Origin: Evansella halocellulosilytica
GTDB lineage: Bacteria; Bacillota; Bacilli; Bacillales; Salisediminibacteriaceae
Assembly: GCF_002335745.1 (NCBI RefSeq)
Contig: NZ_NIST01000001.1
Span: forward strand, 1,646,039 to 1,710,038
Direction of reading: 5' to 3'
DNA: 64,000 nt
A program made the position numbers and the translations under genes. Below, piece by piece: positions 32,782 to 42,340 of the stretch. Under the pieces are notes generated by a model, which saw nothing but the letters and a program-made list of their open reading frames with translations, made no database searches and was not told the origin of the DNA. The first letter of the stretch is position 1. Every line of letters begins with the position of its first letter.

Positions 32782-34095
32782 ATGGATCGTTTTTTCAAGT
32801 TTAACGAGTTAAACACGAATTACCGTCAAGAGTTTTTAGGGGGATTAACGACCTTCTTAGCGATGGCATATATACTTTTTGTTAATCCGAATGTCCTTGA
32901 ACCGACTGGAATGGACACAGGTGCGATTTACGTAGCAACAGCTTTAGCAGCTGCAATTGGAACGATTATGATGGGTCTAATTGCAAGATACCCAATTGCA
33001 TTAGCACCAGGTATGGGCTTAAATGCATTCTTTACGTATTCTGTTGTTTTAGGAATGGGAATTCCTTGGGAAACAGCATTATTAGGAGTATTCTTATCTG
33101 GTATTATTTTTATCATTATTACAGTCGTCGGGTTACGAGAAAAAATTATCAATGCGATACCGCAAGAGTTAAAGTATGCTGCAGCAGCGGGTATCGGATT
33201 ATTCATTGCTTTCATTGGTCTGCAAAGTGCTGAAATCGTAGTTTTGTCAGAAGCTACGTTAGTACAAGTTGGTGATTTGAGTAATGGACCGACTCTATTA
33301 GCTATTTTTGGTGTTGTCATTACGGTTATTTTAATGGCTGTTGGCCTTCGCGGCGGAATATTTTACGGAATGATGATTACAGCACTTGTTGGTGTCATTT
33401 TCAAAGTCATCCCTACACCAGACTCGATTGTTGGTTCAATTCCGAGCTTAGCTCCGACATTCGGCGCGGCATTCACACCATTTGGAGAAATGGCTTTATC
33501 GGAAATATTTACTTATCAATTAATTATAGTTATTTTAACGTTCTTATTTGTTGATTTCTTTGATACAGCTGGAACACTTTACGCCGTTGCAAATCAAGCA
33601 GGCTTCGTAAAAAATAATAAACTGCCTCGTGCCCAACGTGCCCTTCTTGCCGATTCATCAGCAACATCGATTGGTGCTATTTTAGGGACATCGACAACGA
33701 CTGCATATATCGAATCTTCATCAGGTATTGCAGCAGGAGCGAGAACCGGATTTGCTTCAATTGTAACCGGTCTGTTATTTTTACTTGCATTATTTTTCTC
33801 GCCGTTACTCGTCGTCGTTACGGAGCAAGTTACAGCACCTGCCTTAATTATTGTCGGTATTTTAATGGCCGCCTCACTGTCAAATATAGACTTTAAGAAG
33901 TTTGAAATTGCAGTACCAGCATTCTTAACGATTATTGCGATGCCTTTGACGTATAGTATCGCAACAGGTATCGCACTCGGATTTATCATGTATCCAATTA
34001 CAATGATTTGTAAAGGGAGAGCGAAAGAGGTTCATCCAATCATGTACGTACTCTTCTTCGTCTTTATATTCTACTTCGCCTTTTTAGGAGAGTAA
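32782..34095 (+). CDS. pbuG: Guanine/hypoxanthine permease (AzgA/PbuG type, NCS2)
   Basis: A 437-residue transporter with ~13 TM helices. AzgA-family landmarks: N-terminal F-x-F-N-E-L-N-T-N-Y-R-Q-E-F-L-G-G-L-T-T-F-L-A-M-A-Y-I, A-L-A-P-G-M-G-L-N-A-F-F-T-Y (substrate site), and F-V-D-F-F-D-T-A-G-T-L-Y with a later G-T-S-T-T-T-A-Y-I-E-S-S-S-G. It imports purine bases with protons. Control by a guanine riboswitch, as in B. subtilis pbuG, supports the specificity. AAAAGGGAGAG precedes the ATG. Monocistronic. Confidence 0.95.
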   Translation: MDRFFKFNELNTNYRQEFLGGLTTFLAMAYILFVNPNVLEPTGMDTGAIYVATALAAAIGTIMMGLIARYPIALAPGMGLNAFFTYSVVLGMGIPWETALLGVFLSGIIFIIITVVGLREKIINAIPQELKYAAAAGIGLFIAFIGLQSAEIVVLSEATLVQVGDLSNGPTLLAIFGVVITVILMAVGLRGGIFYGMMITALVGVIFKVIPTPDSIVGSIPSLAPTFGAAFTPFGEMALSEIFTYQLIIVILTFLFVDFFDTAGTLYAVANQAGFVKNNKLPRAQRALLADSSATSIGAILGTSTTTAYIESSSGIAAGARTGFASIVTGLLFLLALFFSPLLVVVTEQVTAPALIIVGILMAASLSNIDFKKFEIAVPAFLTIIAMPLTYSIATGIALGFIMYPITMICKGRAKEVHPIMYVLFFVFIFYFAFLGE

Positions 34096-34103
34096 TAGAT
34101 GCC

Positions 34104-34138
34104 AAAAATACCCAGGTGCCTGGCACCTGGGTATTTTT
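34104..34138. terminator. Terminator after pbuG built on the GGTGCCTGGCACC palindrome
   Basis: Perfect 17-bp palindromic arms, AAAAATACCCAGGTGCC and its complement, ending in five T. Confidence 0.9.
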
Positions 34139-34318
34139 GGATTTATTAGATTATGGATTTATTAGATTTCAGGTTTTTAGATTTTTCAGGTTTTGAATTC
34201 TTGGATTTTGGATATTGGTACTTTATAAGCGGATCACCGCAATTATGGACAATAGTAATGGATAAATTTGGTTGTTTGGGGAATAATATTGTCAATTCAT
34301 ACACTCAGGAGGCCATGT

Positions 34319-35422
34319 ATGCCAGCGATATTATCAGTCAGTACAACGATTCCTCCATATACGTTTGAACAAAAAGAAACCGAAGAGGTTGTCCGTGAGC
34401 TATTCAACGATTCCTTTACAGACTTCAATCGACTCATGACGATATTTGATAACGGACAAATTAAGAGACGTCACTTCGTTGTCTCCAAAGAATGGTTTGC
34501 TGAGGAACATTCATTCGAAGACAAAAACAACTTATATATTGAAATGTCTGTTCAAATGGGTAGCGATGCAATTATAAAATGTTTAAGTAACACCGACTTT
34601 TTAAATCAAAAAATAAGCTGTGATGAAATTGATGCAATTTTTTTCATTTCTAGTTCAGGTATTTCTACACCAACAATTGATGCAAAAATTATGAACAACC
34701 TCCCATTTTCGCCACACACGAAACGAATTCCAATATGGGGGCTAGGATGTGCTGGTGGAGCTGCAGGTATTAGCAGGGCTTATGAATATTGTTTAGCATA
34801 TCCGAATGCAAAAGTGCTCGTCCTTTGTATCGAATTGTGCAGCATTACGTTTCAAAAAAACGATACACGAAAAAGTAATCTTGTCGGTACTTCTCTTTTT
34901 GCCGATGGTGTTGCATGTGCATTAGTTGCAGGTGACAATGCAGTTAAAACAGCGAAAGATAAGCTGGCAAACGAACGCTCGCCCTTTATTAAAGGGACTC
35001 AGTCAACGTTAATGAAAGATTCAGAAGACGTGATGGGATGGGATGTAAGGAATGATGGTTTGCACGTCGTTTTTTCAAGGGACATTCCTTCGGTAATAAA
35101 AACATGGCTGAAACCGAATGTTGAAACATTTTTAGAGCAGCAGCGATTATCGTTTTCGGAGGTTACCCACTTTGTTGCACATCCGGGTGGCAAAAAAGTA
35201 TTAGAAGCGTACGAAGAGGCACTCGGTTATTCTTCAAGTATGACTGAAATATCGCGGCAAGTATTAAAAGAAAACGGCAATATGTCTTCGCCAACAGTAC
35301 TGTACGTGTTAAAAGAAACGATGGCGACAAATCCAAAACGAGGAAGTACAGGCATTATGACAGCGTTAGGTCCAGGGTTTAGCTCTGAATTCGTTCATTT
35401 GCATTGGGAGGAAGTTGAATGA
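34319..35422 (+). CDS. Type III polyketide synthase (alkylpyrone synthase, BcsA/BpsA type)
   Basis: A 367-residue chalcone-synthase-like ketosynthase. The catalytic triad is visible: Cys in I-W-G-L-G-C-A-G-G-A-A-G, His in F-V-A-H-P-G-G-K-K-V-L, Asn in E-N-G-N-M-S-S-P-T-V-L-Y. In B. subtilis the homologue condenses long-chain fatty acyl-CoA with malonyl-CoA into triketide pyrones, and the linked methyltransferase methylates them. The start is ATG 34319 with AGGAGG six bases upstream; 17 extra upstream codons have no ribosome binding site. It overlaps the methyltransferase gene by 4 bases. An AT-rich simple-sequence stretch (34140-34205) lies upstream. Confidence 0.9.
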   Translation: MPAILSVSTTIPPYTFEQKETEEVVRELFNDSFTDFNRLMTIFDNGQIKRRHFVVSKEWFAEEHSFEDKNNLYIEMSVQMGSDAIIKCLSNTDFLNQKISCDEIDAIFFISSSGISTPTIDAKIMNNLPFSPHTKRIPIWGLGCAGGAAGISRAYEYCLAYPNAKVLVLCIELCSITFQKNDTRKSNLVGTSLFADGVACALVAGDNAVKTAKDKLANERSPFIKGTQSTLMKDSEDVMGWDVRNDGLHVVFSRDIPSVIKTWLKPNVETFLEQQRLSFSEVTHFVAHPGGKKVLEAYEEALGYSSSMTEISRQVLKENGNMSSPTVLYVLKETMATNPKRGSTGIMTALGPGFSSEFVHLHWEEVE

Positions 35423-35940
35423 TCGTATTTTGGTTCCTACTCATCGTGATCCTTTTTCAAAGAGGCTTAGAATTAGTTTTTGCGAAAAAAAATGAACAAT
35501 GGATGAAACAACGTGGAGGGAAAGAATTTGGAGCTAACCATTACAAGTGGATCGTCCTCCTTCATCTGAGCTTCTTCTTATGTTTAACGATTGAAGTTTT
35601 CTATAAAGGTGGAGAGTTGATTCCGTTATGGCCGATCTTTCTCAGCCTGTTTATAACAGCACAAATAGTCAGGGCATGGGTATTAACGTCGTTAGGGAAG
35701 TATTGGAATACGAAAATTATCGTTCTTCCAGGTGAAAAGAGAGTGAAGAAAGGACCGTATCAATGGGTGAGCCACCCGAATTATTGGGTCGTGGCCATTG
35801 AGTTATTCACGCTTCCTCTCATTTTCCAAGCATATGTCACAGCGCTTTTATTTACTATCGCAAATGCAGGCTTTCTACTCTTTGTTCGGATTCCAAAAGA
35901 GGAAGAAGCTCTTAAGTGGCTCGTTGATGCTGAACAATGA
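35419..35940 (+). CDS. Isoprenylcysteine carboxyl methyltransferase-family protein (YpbQ/BpsB type)
   Basis: A 173-residue membrane methyltransferase with four to five TM helices. The ICMT motif is G-P-Y-Q-W-V-S-H-P-N-Y-W-V-V near residues 113-126, which binds SAM, followed by an R-x-x-x-E-E-x-x-L segment close to the C-terminus. Coupled (ATGA overlap) to the type III polyketide synthase, so its likely job is O-methylation of alkylpyrones, as for B. subtilis YpbQ. It precedes a strong terminator. Confidence 0.9.
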   Translation: MIVFWFLLIVILFQRGLELVFAKKNEQWMKQRGGKEFGANHYKWIVLLHLSFFLCLTIEVFYKGGELIPLWPIFLSLFITAQIVRAWVLTSLGKYWNTKIIVLPGEKRVKKGPYQWVSHPNYWVVAIELFTLPLIFQAYVTALLFTIANAGFLLFVRIPKEEEALKWLVDAEQ

Positions 35941-35962
35941 ATCGAAATTAATATATCCGAAT

Positions 35963-36001
35963 GAAAGCCATCGTCCATCTTTGAGGGACGATGGTTTTTA
36001 G
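35963..36001 (+). terminator. Terminator after the alkylpyrone pair
   Basis: AGCCATCGTCC / GGGACGATGGTT stem, 8-nt loop, T run. The remaining AT-rich DNA to 36331 holds no gene I can support. Confidence 0.9.
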
Positions 36002-36331
36002 TTGTAGAAACGAAGAAGAAGCGATCAACTAATGACGTAATTGAATTCATAATCAACCCCCCCACGAATCTTTTAACTCTTCACGCATTTTTCATGTATG
36101 TCCAACTTATACGAATCCTTTTCGTAAAAATTTGTCAAAAATTAATTTTAAAAAAATGAAAGGAAACTATATCTTTTTCCCTTCGTAACGTCTAAAATAT
36201 GTGAGGTAAAGAAAGTATATCGAAGGAAAATAGGTGATATGCGGTTGTGATCCTCTCTTAGTCATTTATTTCCGCATTATTTCGTTCATATGACCTATAA
36301 TAATTATTTTTATTCGTTAGGAGGGGTTGGA

Positions 36332-36871
36332 ATGCTAGATATGATTCTAGAAAATTTAGTAGGAATGCTTGTCATTATTTTAGTCATTAATATTGTTTAT
36401 GTAACGCTATTTACAATTAGGATGATTTTTACGCTAAAAGGTCAGCGCTATTTTGCCGCATTAGTTAGTATCATTGAGGTCGTCGTATATATTATAGGAC
36501 TTGGTCTTGTACTTGATAATTTAGACCGCATTGAGAACTTAATTGCGTATGCGTTAGGGTACGCGATCGGGGTTATAGTCGGTATGAAGATTGAAGAGAA
36601 GCTTGCATTAGGGTATATTACAGTTAATGTGATTACGAAAGAATATGAACCAGATATACCGAATGCGCTTAGAGATAAAGGGTATGGGGTGACAAACTGG
36701 GTCGCTTACGGTCGTGAAGGGGAACGTCTCATGATGGAGATATTAACATCAAGAAAATCTGAGCATGATTTGTACACGACAGTCAAAGGAATGGACCCTC
36801 ATGCATTTATTATTTCGCATGAAACGAAAGCATTTTTTGGCGGATTCTGGGTGAAAGGAGTTCGAAGATAA
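36332..36871 (+). CDS. yebE: UPF0316/DUF2179 membrane protein YebE
   Basis: A 179-residue protein with three N-terminal TM helices (~5-85) including [14 protein letters not shown] and Y-A-L-G-Y-A-I-G-V, followed by a cytosolic DUF2179 domain ([10 protein letters not shown] and a terminal F-F-G-G-F-W-V-K). Function unknown. Position before yebG and purE is as in B. subtilis. The start is ATG 36332, with AGGAGGGG upstream; the ORF opens 14 codons earlier but without a ribosome binding site there. Confidence 0.92.
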   Translation: MLDMILENLVGMLVIILVINIVYVTLFTIRMIFTLKGQRYFAALVSIIEVVVYIIGLGLVLDNLDRIENLIAYALGYAIGVIVGMKIEEKLALGYITVNVITKEYEPDIPNALRDKGYGVTNWVAYGREGERLMMEILTSRKSEHDLYTTVKGMDPHAFIISHETKAFFGGFWVKGVRR

Positions 36872-36877
36872 GCTTTT

Positions 36878-37099
36878 ATGGCAAAAAAACAAAAGAATCA
36901 AGACAAACCACGGAAACGAAAATTTATAGTAGAAGATGGAGAAACGATTGAAGTCTGTTTACAAAGGATGGCAAAAGAAGGGTACATGCCAGTCCGGCGT
37001 ATGGAAGAGCCAATTCTTCAAGAAGTGAAAAGAAACGGAAAAATGGAAGTGGAAGTAGCAAAGCAGCAAATCGTTTTCGAAGGAAAATTACAGGATTAA
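36878..37099 (+). CDS. yebG: NETI-motif protein YebG
   Basis: A 73-residue basic protein, K-R-K-F-x-V-E-D-G-E-T-I-E-V-C-L-Q-R-M-A-K-E-G-Y-x-P-V-R-R, matching the YebG/NETI family (usual length 65-75). The tail repeats basic residues. Function unknown; it begins 6 bases after yebE and its ribosome binding site is inside the yebE end. Ends before a terminator. Confidence 0.85.
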   Translation: MAKKQKNQDKPRKRKFIVEDGETIEVCLQRMAKEGYMPVRRMEEPILQEVKRNGKMEVEVAKQQIVFEGKLQD

Positions 37100-37102
37100 T
37101 CG

Positions 37103-37143
37103 CACAGTAGACTGCACGAAAATGCAATCTGCTGTGTTTTTTG
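37103..37143 (+). terminator. Terminator after yebG
   Basis: CACAG.AGA.TGCA / TGCA.TCTGCTGTG stem followed by six T. Confidence 0.88.
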
Positions 37144-37225
37144 TTTCCCGAGGTGCATTCAAGTTTGTCCTCCACAAGAGGACAAATGTGAACGGGTGCT
37201 AAAGCAAGAGATTAGAAATTCCATT

Positions 37226-37269
37226 AAACACGAACGTTGTTAAAATATTTATTATTATTGTTCGAAATT
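37226..37269 (+). promoter_or_regulatory. PurR operator (two inverted PurBoxes)
   Basis: Box 2 (37257-37269, reverse strand AATTTCGAACAAT) matches the PurBox AWWWCCGAACWWT at nearly every position. Box 1 (37226-37238, core ACGAACGTT) is weaker. They are inverted with an 18-base gap and overlap the region just upstream of the -35 box, as in Bacillus. Confidence 0.72.
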
Positions 37270-37272
37270 TGG

Positions 37273-37302
37273 TTGACTGATGTCTTTTTTATTTGTTATG
37301 AT
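37273..37302 (+). promoter_or_regulatory. SigA promoter of the pur operon
   Basis: TTGACT, 18-bp spacer, TATGAT; transcription would start ~20 bases before the aptamer. Confidence 0.75.
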
Positions 37303-37328
37303 ATAGGCATCAAAACAACCGAATATAA

Positions 37329-37397
37329 CCTCATATAATCATGGGAATATGGCCCAAAAGTTTCTACCCGATAACCGTAAATTATTGGACTATGAGG
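37329..37397 (+). promoter_or_regulatory. Guanine riboswitch aptamer (pur operon)
   Basis: P1 CCTCATA/TATGAGG, P2 TGGG/CCCA with loop AATATGG, core GTTTCTACC, P3 with loop CCGTAAA. C at 37390 indicates guanine. ATGAGGGAGAC can pair with GTCCCCTCAT (37491-37500) in the terminator loop, giving the antiterminator. Confidence 0.96.
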
Positions 37398-37479
37398 GAG
37401 ACGACATGACGACTGATCTTGTGTACAGGTACTATGTGATCTTTGCAGGAAGAATCGTCCATGATAGATTTGCATGCAG

Positions 37480-37525
37480 CGTGTTCGTTTGTCCCCTCAT
37501 TGTGGTCAAATGGACACGTTTTTTT
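37480..37525 (+). terminator. Riboswitch-controlled terminator (pur leader)
   Basis: CGTGTTCGTTTG / CAAATGGACACG (12 bp including G-T pairs) and seven T. Confidence 0.9.
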
Positions 37526-37638
37526 ATTTGCTCATTAAAAGAACCTAATTGAAAAAACAGGTCATTATTTACCGAACGAAAGCCAATGAAGCTTTGAATT
37601 GTTATACAACGATACTCGCAAATAAAGGAGGGCTCAAC

Positions 37639-38124
37639 ATGACCGCAAAAGTAGGAGTCATCATGGGTTCAACATCAGATTGGGAAACAATGAAGCATAC
37701 AGCTGAAACATTAGAAGATATAGGTGTTCAATACGAGAAAAAGGTCGTTTCTGCTCATCGGACACCAGATTATATGTTTGAATATGCCGAAGCTGCGCAA
37801 AGCCGAGGTTTACACGTCATTATTGCCGGTGCAGGTGGAGCCGCACACTTACCTGGAATGGTTGCAGCGAAAACAACCCTCCCAATTATCGGTGTACCTG
37901 TCCAATCGAAAGCGCTAGACGGTATGGATTCACTTCTATCAATCGTGCAAATGCCCGCCGGTGTACCAGTCGCAACCGTTGCAATAGGAAAAGCTGGAGC
38001 GATTAACGCGGCGCTTCTGGCAGCCCAACAGCTTGCTGTTCATGATGAAACGATCAGAGCGGCATTGGAAAATCGTCGTGAAAATAAACGTCAGGAAGTA
38101 TTAGAAAGAAGTGAGCTCCTATGA
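37639..38124 (+). CDS. purE: N5-carboxyaminoimidazole ribonucleotide mutase
   Basis: A 161-residue class I PurE that converts N5-CAIR to CAIR. The conserved [16 protein letters not shown] (His catalytic) and [11 protein letters not shown] motifs are complete. The start is ATG 37639 with AAAGGAGGG upstream; the ORF extends 30 codons further into the leader, but that part has no family match. First gene of the 12-gene pur operon. The stop overlaps purK by 4 bases. Confidence 0.97.
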   Translation: MTAKVGVIMGSTSDWETMKHTAETLEDIGVQYEKKVVSAHRTPDYMFEYAEAAQSRGLHVIIAGAGGAAHLPGMVAAKTTLPIIGVPVQSKALDGMDSLLSIVQMPAGVPVATVAIGKAGAINAALLAAQQLAVHDETIRAALENRRENKRQEVLERSELL

Positions 38125-39257
38125 GACAACAATGGATTGAACCAGGAAAAACAATTGGCATCCTAGGTGGAGGACAATTAGGAAGAATGATGGCATTATC
38201 TGCAAGGGAAATGGGCTATGGGGTCGCAGTTCTCGACCCAACACCGAACTGTCCAACCGGACAAGTTGCAGATACTCAAGTGGAAGCAGCGTATAACGAT
38301 TTAACAGGTGCTGAAAAGCTTGCCCAATTATGTGACGTGCTCACATATGAGTTTGAAAACATCGATTCAAACACAGCCACTTGGTTAGAGCAGCAAATGT
38401 ATTTGCCGCAAGGAAGCGATCTTTTGTCAATTACACAAGACCGTGAACAAGAAAAACGGGCAATCACATCATTCGGCGTTCCAGTCGTTCCTTACAAAAA
38501 AGTGAATACATATGACGAGTTAGCTGAAGCAGTAGCTGCTTTAGGCATCCCGGCAGTCTTGAAGACGACAAAAGGCGGATATGACGGGAAAGGTCAATAT
38601 GTGATTCGTGAGGAAAATGAAATTGCCGATGCATGGGAACAACTAAAAAATAAAGGTCCTTTCGTGTTAGAAGCTTGGATTCCTTTTGAAAAAGAGCTTT
38701 CTGTCATCGTGACACGGAGCGTTAATGAAGAAATGACGACCTTTCCAGTTGCAGAAAACATTCATATAAATAACATTTTACACCAATCAATCGTACCAGC
38801 ACGTATAGCTGATGATGTGCAAGAAAAGGCACGATCGATCGCAAAACAACTTGCAAACTCTTTTCATTTAATCGGAACATTAGCAGTTGAAATGTTCTTA
38901 ACGAAGAATGGAGACATTTATGTCAATGAATTAGCGCCAAGACCCCACAATTCAGGACACTATACAATAAATGCATGTGAAACGTCACAGTTCGACCAGC
39001 ACATTCGTGCCGTTTGCGGATGGCCATTAGGGAGGACGGATTTACTTAAACCAGCTGTCATGGTAAATATATTAGGGGAGCATGTACCAAACGTATTATC
39101 ACATGTTCGTGATCTCGAAGGAGCTCACCTTCATTTTTACGGGAAAGCAGAAGCGAAAAATGGCCGGAAAATGGGTCACGTGACGGTTTTAGCCGATACA
39201 GTAGAAGAAGCTCTCGAGCGTATTGAAGCATCACCAATTTGGAATGAGAACAGGTAA
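38121..39257 (+). CDS. purK: N5-carboxyaminoimidazole ribonucleotide synthase
   Basis: A 378-residue ATP-grasp enzyme that uses ATP and bicarbonate to carboxylate AIR. N-terminal [16 protein letters not shown]-grasp core [12 protein letters not shown] (~150), metal/ATP residues in [14 protein letters not shown]. It works with PurE, the usual bacterial pair. ATGA overlap with purE; 17 bases to purB. Confidence 0.97.
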   Translation: MRQQWIEPGKTIGILGGGQLGRMMALSAREMGYGVAVLDPTPNCPTGQVADTQVEAAYNDLTGAEKLAQLCDVLTYEFENIDSNTATWLEQQMYLPQGSDLLSITQDREQEKRAITSFGVPVVPYKKVNTYDELAEAVAALGIPAVLKTTKGGYDGKGQYVIREENEIADAWEQLKNKGPFVLEAWIPFEKELSVIVTRSVNEEMTTFPVAENIHINNILHQSIVPARIADDVQEKARSIAKQLANSFHLIGTLAVEMFLTKNGDIYVNELAPRPHNSGHYTINACETSQFDQHIRAVCGWPLGRTDLLKPAVMVNILGEHVPNVLSHVRDLEGAHLHFYGKAEAKNGRKMGHVTVLADTVEEALERIEASPIWNENR

Positions 39258-39274
39258 TTTTAGGAGGAAACAAG

Positions 39275-40576
39275 ATGATTGAACGTTACACACGCCCGGA
39301 GATGGGGAAAATTTGGACAGATGAAAACCGCTTTCAAGCTTGGCTGGAAGTTGAAATTCAAGCATGTGAAGCTTGGGCAGAATTAGGAGAAATCCCGAAA
39401 GAAGACGTTCAGAAAATCCGTGAGAATGCATCATTTGATGTCAATCGGATTTTAGAAATTGAAGCAGAGACTCGACACGATGTCGTTGCATTTACTAGAG
39501 CCGTTTCAGAAACATTAGGCGAAGAAAGAAAGTGGGTTCATTACGGCCTAACGTCGACCGATGTTGTCGATACAGCCCTGTCTTACTTATTAAAACAGGC
39601 AAACGACATTATTGAAAAAGATCTTCTCAACTTTATCGATATCTTAAAAGAAAAAGCAAAAGAACATAAAATGACGGTCATGATGGGACGTACACACGGT
39701 GTTCATGCTGAACCGACAACATTTGGATTAAAGCTCGCTCTCTGGTACGAAGAAATGAAAAGAAATTTACAACGTTTCCGTGATGCAGCAGAAGGTGTCA
39801 AATTCGGAAAAATTTCCGGTGCTGTTGGGACATATGCAAATATCGACCCGTTCGTTGAGAAATATGTTTGTGAAGGGTTAGGTCTTGAAGCAGCACCAAT
39901 CTCAACCCAAACGTTACAACGTGACCGCCATGCGCATTATATTGCAACGATTTCATTGATTGCTTCATCGATTGAAAAAATGGCAGTAGAAATTCGCGGC
40001 CTGCAAAAAAGTGAAACACGTGAAGTCGAAGAATTTTTTGCAAAAGGGCAAAAAGGGTCCTCTGCGATGCCACATAAGCGTAACCCAATTGGTTCAGAAA
40101 ATATGACTGGGTTAGCACGCGTCCTACGAGGCCACGTTATGACAGCGTACGAAAATGTTGCACTTTGGCACGAAAGAGATATTTCCCATTCATCTGCTGA
40201 ACGTGTCATCTTGCCAGATGCGACGATCGCGATCAATTATATGCTGAACCGTTTTGGAAACATCGTGAAAAACTTAACGGTATTCCCTGAGAATATGAAA
40301 CGAAACATGGGACGTACATTCGGTCTTATTTATTCTCAGCGCGTTCTTCTTTCCTTAATTGATAAAGGAATGGTACGAGAAGACGCTTATGACCTCGTTC
40401 AACCGAAAGCGATGGAAGCGTGGGAAAAAGGAATTCAGTTTCGTGAGTTAGTAGAAGCAGACCCACGAATTACTGATAAATTGTCTGCTGGAGAAATCGA
40501 AGACTGCTTTGATTATCACCATCATTTAAAGCATGTTGATACAATTTTTGACCGACTAGGGTTAAATAATGACTAA
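39275..40576 (+). CDS. purB: Adenylosuccinate lyase
   Basis: A 433-residue fumarase/aspartase-superfamily enzyme that acts twice, on SAICAR and on adenylosuccinate. It has the signature loop [11 protein letters not shown], the catalytic T-H-G-V-H-A-E-P-T and the [12 protein letters not shown] substrate motif. AGGAGGAAACAAG precedes the ATG. A hairpin-containing 116-base gap separates it from purC. Confidence 0.97.
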   Translation: MIERYTRPEMGKIWTDENRFQAWLEVEIQACEAWAELGEIPKEDVQKIRENASFDVNRILEIEAETRHDVVAFTRAVSETLGEERKWVHYGLTSTDVVDTALSYLLKQANDIIEKDLLNFIDILKEKAKEHKMTVMMGRTHGVHAEPTTFGLKLALWYEEMKRNLQRFRDAAEGVKFGKISGAVGTYANIDPFVEKYVCEGLGLEAAPISTQTLQRDRHAHYIATISLIASSIEKMAVEIRGLQKSETREVEEFFAKGQKGSSAMPHKRNPIGSENMTGLARVLRGHVMTAYENVALWHERDISHSSAERVILPDATIAINYMLNRFGNIVKNLTVFPENMKRNMGRTFGLIYSQRVLLSLIDKGMVREDAYDLVQPKAMEAWEKGIQFRELVEADPRITDKLSAGEIEDCFDYHHHLKHVDTIFDRLGLNND

Positions 40577-40580
40577 AAAT

Positions 40581-40607
40581 GTGCAGAGGGATTCCCTCCC
40601 TTTGCAC
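40581..40607 (+). other. Intraoperonic hairpin between purB and purC
   Basis: GTGCA.GAGGGA / TCCCTC..GCAC stem-loop without a T run; perhaps an RNA-stability or processing element. Confidence 0.45.
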
Positions 40608-40692
40608 AAGGAAAATTGCTAATATTAGTAATTTTTCTAAAAATATTCGTCCTACAAGTTAACAGATATTTTAAATTCGGAGGGATTTCCTC

Positions 40693-41418
40693 ATGGAAAA
40701 AGGAACATTGCTTTACGAAGGGAAAGCGAAGCGAATCTATGAAACAGCTGAAAAAGACGTATTGCTCGTCGAGTATAAAAATGATGCAACAGCGTTTAAC
40801 GGAGAAAAGAAAGAGGTTCTCCAAGGTAAAGGAATCTTAAACAATGAAATCAGTAGTTTACTATTTTCAAAGCTTGCAAGTGAAGGGCTTGAAAGTCATT
40901 TTGTCAAGCGGGTGTCACAACACGAACAGCTTGTTAAAAAGGTCGACATCATTCCGTTAGAAGTCGTTGTCAGAAATGTCGCGGCAGGCAGCTTAGTGAA
41001 GCGTCTCGGGTTACAACGTGGAAGATTGTTCAATACGCCAATCGTTGAATTTTATTATAAAGATGACGACCTTGGCGATCCGCTTATCAATGTCGATCAT
41101 ATTCATGCTTTAAACCTTGCTACATCAGATGAACTGGAAAAAATGAGAACGGTCGCTCTTCAAGTAAATGACAGGCTTATGACGATTTTTAATCAAATTG
41201 ACGTACAGCTAGTTGATTTCAAACTTGAATTTGGTCGTGATCCGAAAGGGAATGTCTTGTTGGCAGACGAAATTTCCCCGGACACATGCCGATTATGGGA
41301 TGTAAAAACCGGTGAATCATTTGATAAAGATTTGTTTCGCTTTCAACTCGGAAGCTTACAAAACGGATACGAAACGATTTTACAACGTTTAGGAGGAGAC
41401 AGCACATGTTCGAAGTAA
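40693..41418 (+). CDS. purC: SAICAR synthetase
   Basis: 241 residues; joins CAIR and aspartate with ATP. The family motifs L-L-Y-E-G-K-A-K-R-I-Y near the N-terminus, V-V-R-N-V-A-A-G-S and L-L-A-D-E-I-S-P-D-T-C-R-L-W-D are intact. CGGAGGG upstream of the ATG. It overlaps purS by 13 bases. Confidence 0.97.
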   Translation: MEKGTLLYEGKAKRIYETAEKDVLLVEYKNDATAFNGEKKEVLQGKGILNNEISSLLFSKLASEGLESHFVKRVSQHEQLVKKVDIIPLEVVVRNVAAGSLVKRLGLQRGRLFNTPIVEFYYKDDDLGDPLINVDHIHALNLATSDELEKMRTVALQVNDRLMTIFNQIDVQLVDFKLEFGRDPKGNVLLADEISPDTCRLWDVKTGESFDKDLFRFQLGSLQNGYETILQRLGGDSTCSK

Positions 41419-41660
41419 AAGTTTACGTGACATTAAAAGAAGGGGTCCTTGATCCTCAAGGTTCAGCCGTGAAAAATTCATTAAGCCATTTAGGTTTTGA
41501 CGGGGTTGAAGATGTCAGAATCGGTAAAGTGATGACACTTAACATGAACGGTACGAAAGAAACGATCAATGAACAAGTGGAAGCGATGTGTGAAAAACTT
41601 TTAGCCAATCCGGTTATCGAGGATTATCGTTACGAAATAAAGGAGGGCATTGAGTCATGA
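41406..41660 (+). CDS. purS: FGAM synthase subunit PurS
   Basis: An 84-residue dimeric PurS fold that couples PurQ and PurL. Motifs [14 protein letters not shown] and a second strand V-R-I-G-K are typical. AGGAGGAGAC within purC serves as its ribosome binding site; the stop overlaps purQ by 4 bases. Length is as expected for Bacillus PurS. Confidence 0.97.
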   Translation: MFEVKVYVTLKEGVLDPQGSAVKNSLSHLGFDGVEDVRIGKVMTLNMNGTKETINEQVEAMCEKLLANPVIEDYRYEIKEGIES

Positions 41661-42340
41661 GATTTGCGGTCATCGTATTTCCTGGCTCAAACTGTGACCT
41701 CGACATGTACTACGCGGTCAAAGACGAACTAGGAGCGGAAGTAGAATATGTTTCATATCAAGATACAAGTTTAGACCGCTTTGATGCGATCTTGCTTCCA
41801 GGGGGATTCTCGTACGGAGATTATTTGCGCTCAGGAGCGATTGCCCGTTTTTCACCAGTTATGAAGGCAGTTGTTGCTGCAGCAAACGAAGGCAAACCCG
41901 TTTTCGGTGTTTGTAATGGGTTCCAAGTGTTGCTTGAAGCAGGGCTTCTCCCAGGAGCGATGAAAAGAAATGAGCAGTTAAAGTTCATTTGCCGCCCTGT
42001 TACACTCGTCGTTGAAAACAATGAGACGATGTTTACATCTTCATATCGTGAGCGACAAGAAATTACAATTCCAGTCGCCCATGGTGACGGGAATTATTAC
42101 TGTGATGATGAAACGCTCGTACAGCTAAAACAAAATAACCAAATCGTCTTTACGTATAAAGAAAATATTAACGGATCAAGAGAACATATCGCAGGAATTA
42201 CGAACAAAGAAGGAAACGTACTCGGTATGATGCCGCACCCAGAAAGAGCAGTAGATGAACATTTAGGGTCTAGTGACGGATTACCCCTTTTTAAATCAAT
42301 GTTAAAAGAGTGGAGGGAACGCAATGCAATTACTTCATGA
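41657..42340 (+). CDS. purQ: FGAM synthase glutaminase subunit PurQ
   Basis: 227 residues, class I glutaminase. Nucleophile Cys in G-V-C-N-G-F-Q-V-L (~residue 86) and the catalytic H-P-E in M-M-P-H-P-E-R-A-V. It supplies ammonia to PurL through PurS. Overlaps purS by 4 bases and purL by 17. Confidence 0.97.
   Translation: MRFAVIVFPGSNCDLDMYYAVKDELGAEVEYVSYQDTSLDRFDAILLPGGFSYGDYLRSGAIARFSPVMKAVVAAANEGKPVFGVCNGFQVLLEAGLLPGAMKRNEQLKFICRPVTLVVENNETMFTSSYRERQEITIPVAHGDGNYYCDDETLVQLKQNNQIVFTYKENINGSREHIAGITNKEGNVLGMMPHPERAVDEHLGSSDGLPLFKSMLKEWRERNAITS

Noticed and set aside
33594-33989. 131-codon minus-strand ORF inside pbuG (and a 130-codon one at 32928-33320)
   Set aside because: Antisense shadows of a hydrophobic, codon-biased transporter gene; no ribosome binding site or family signature.
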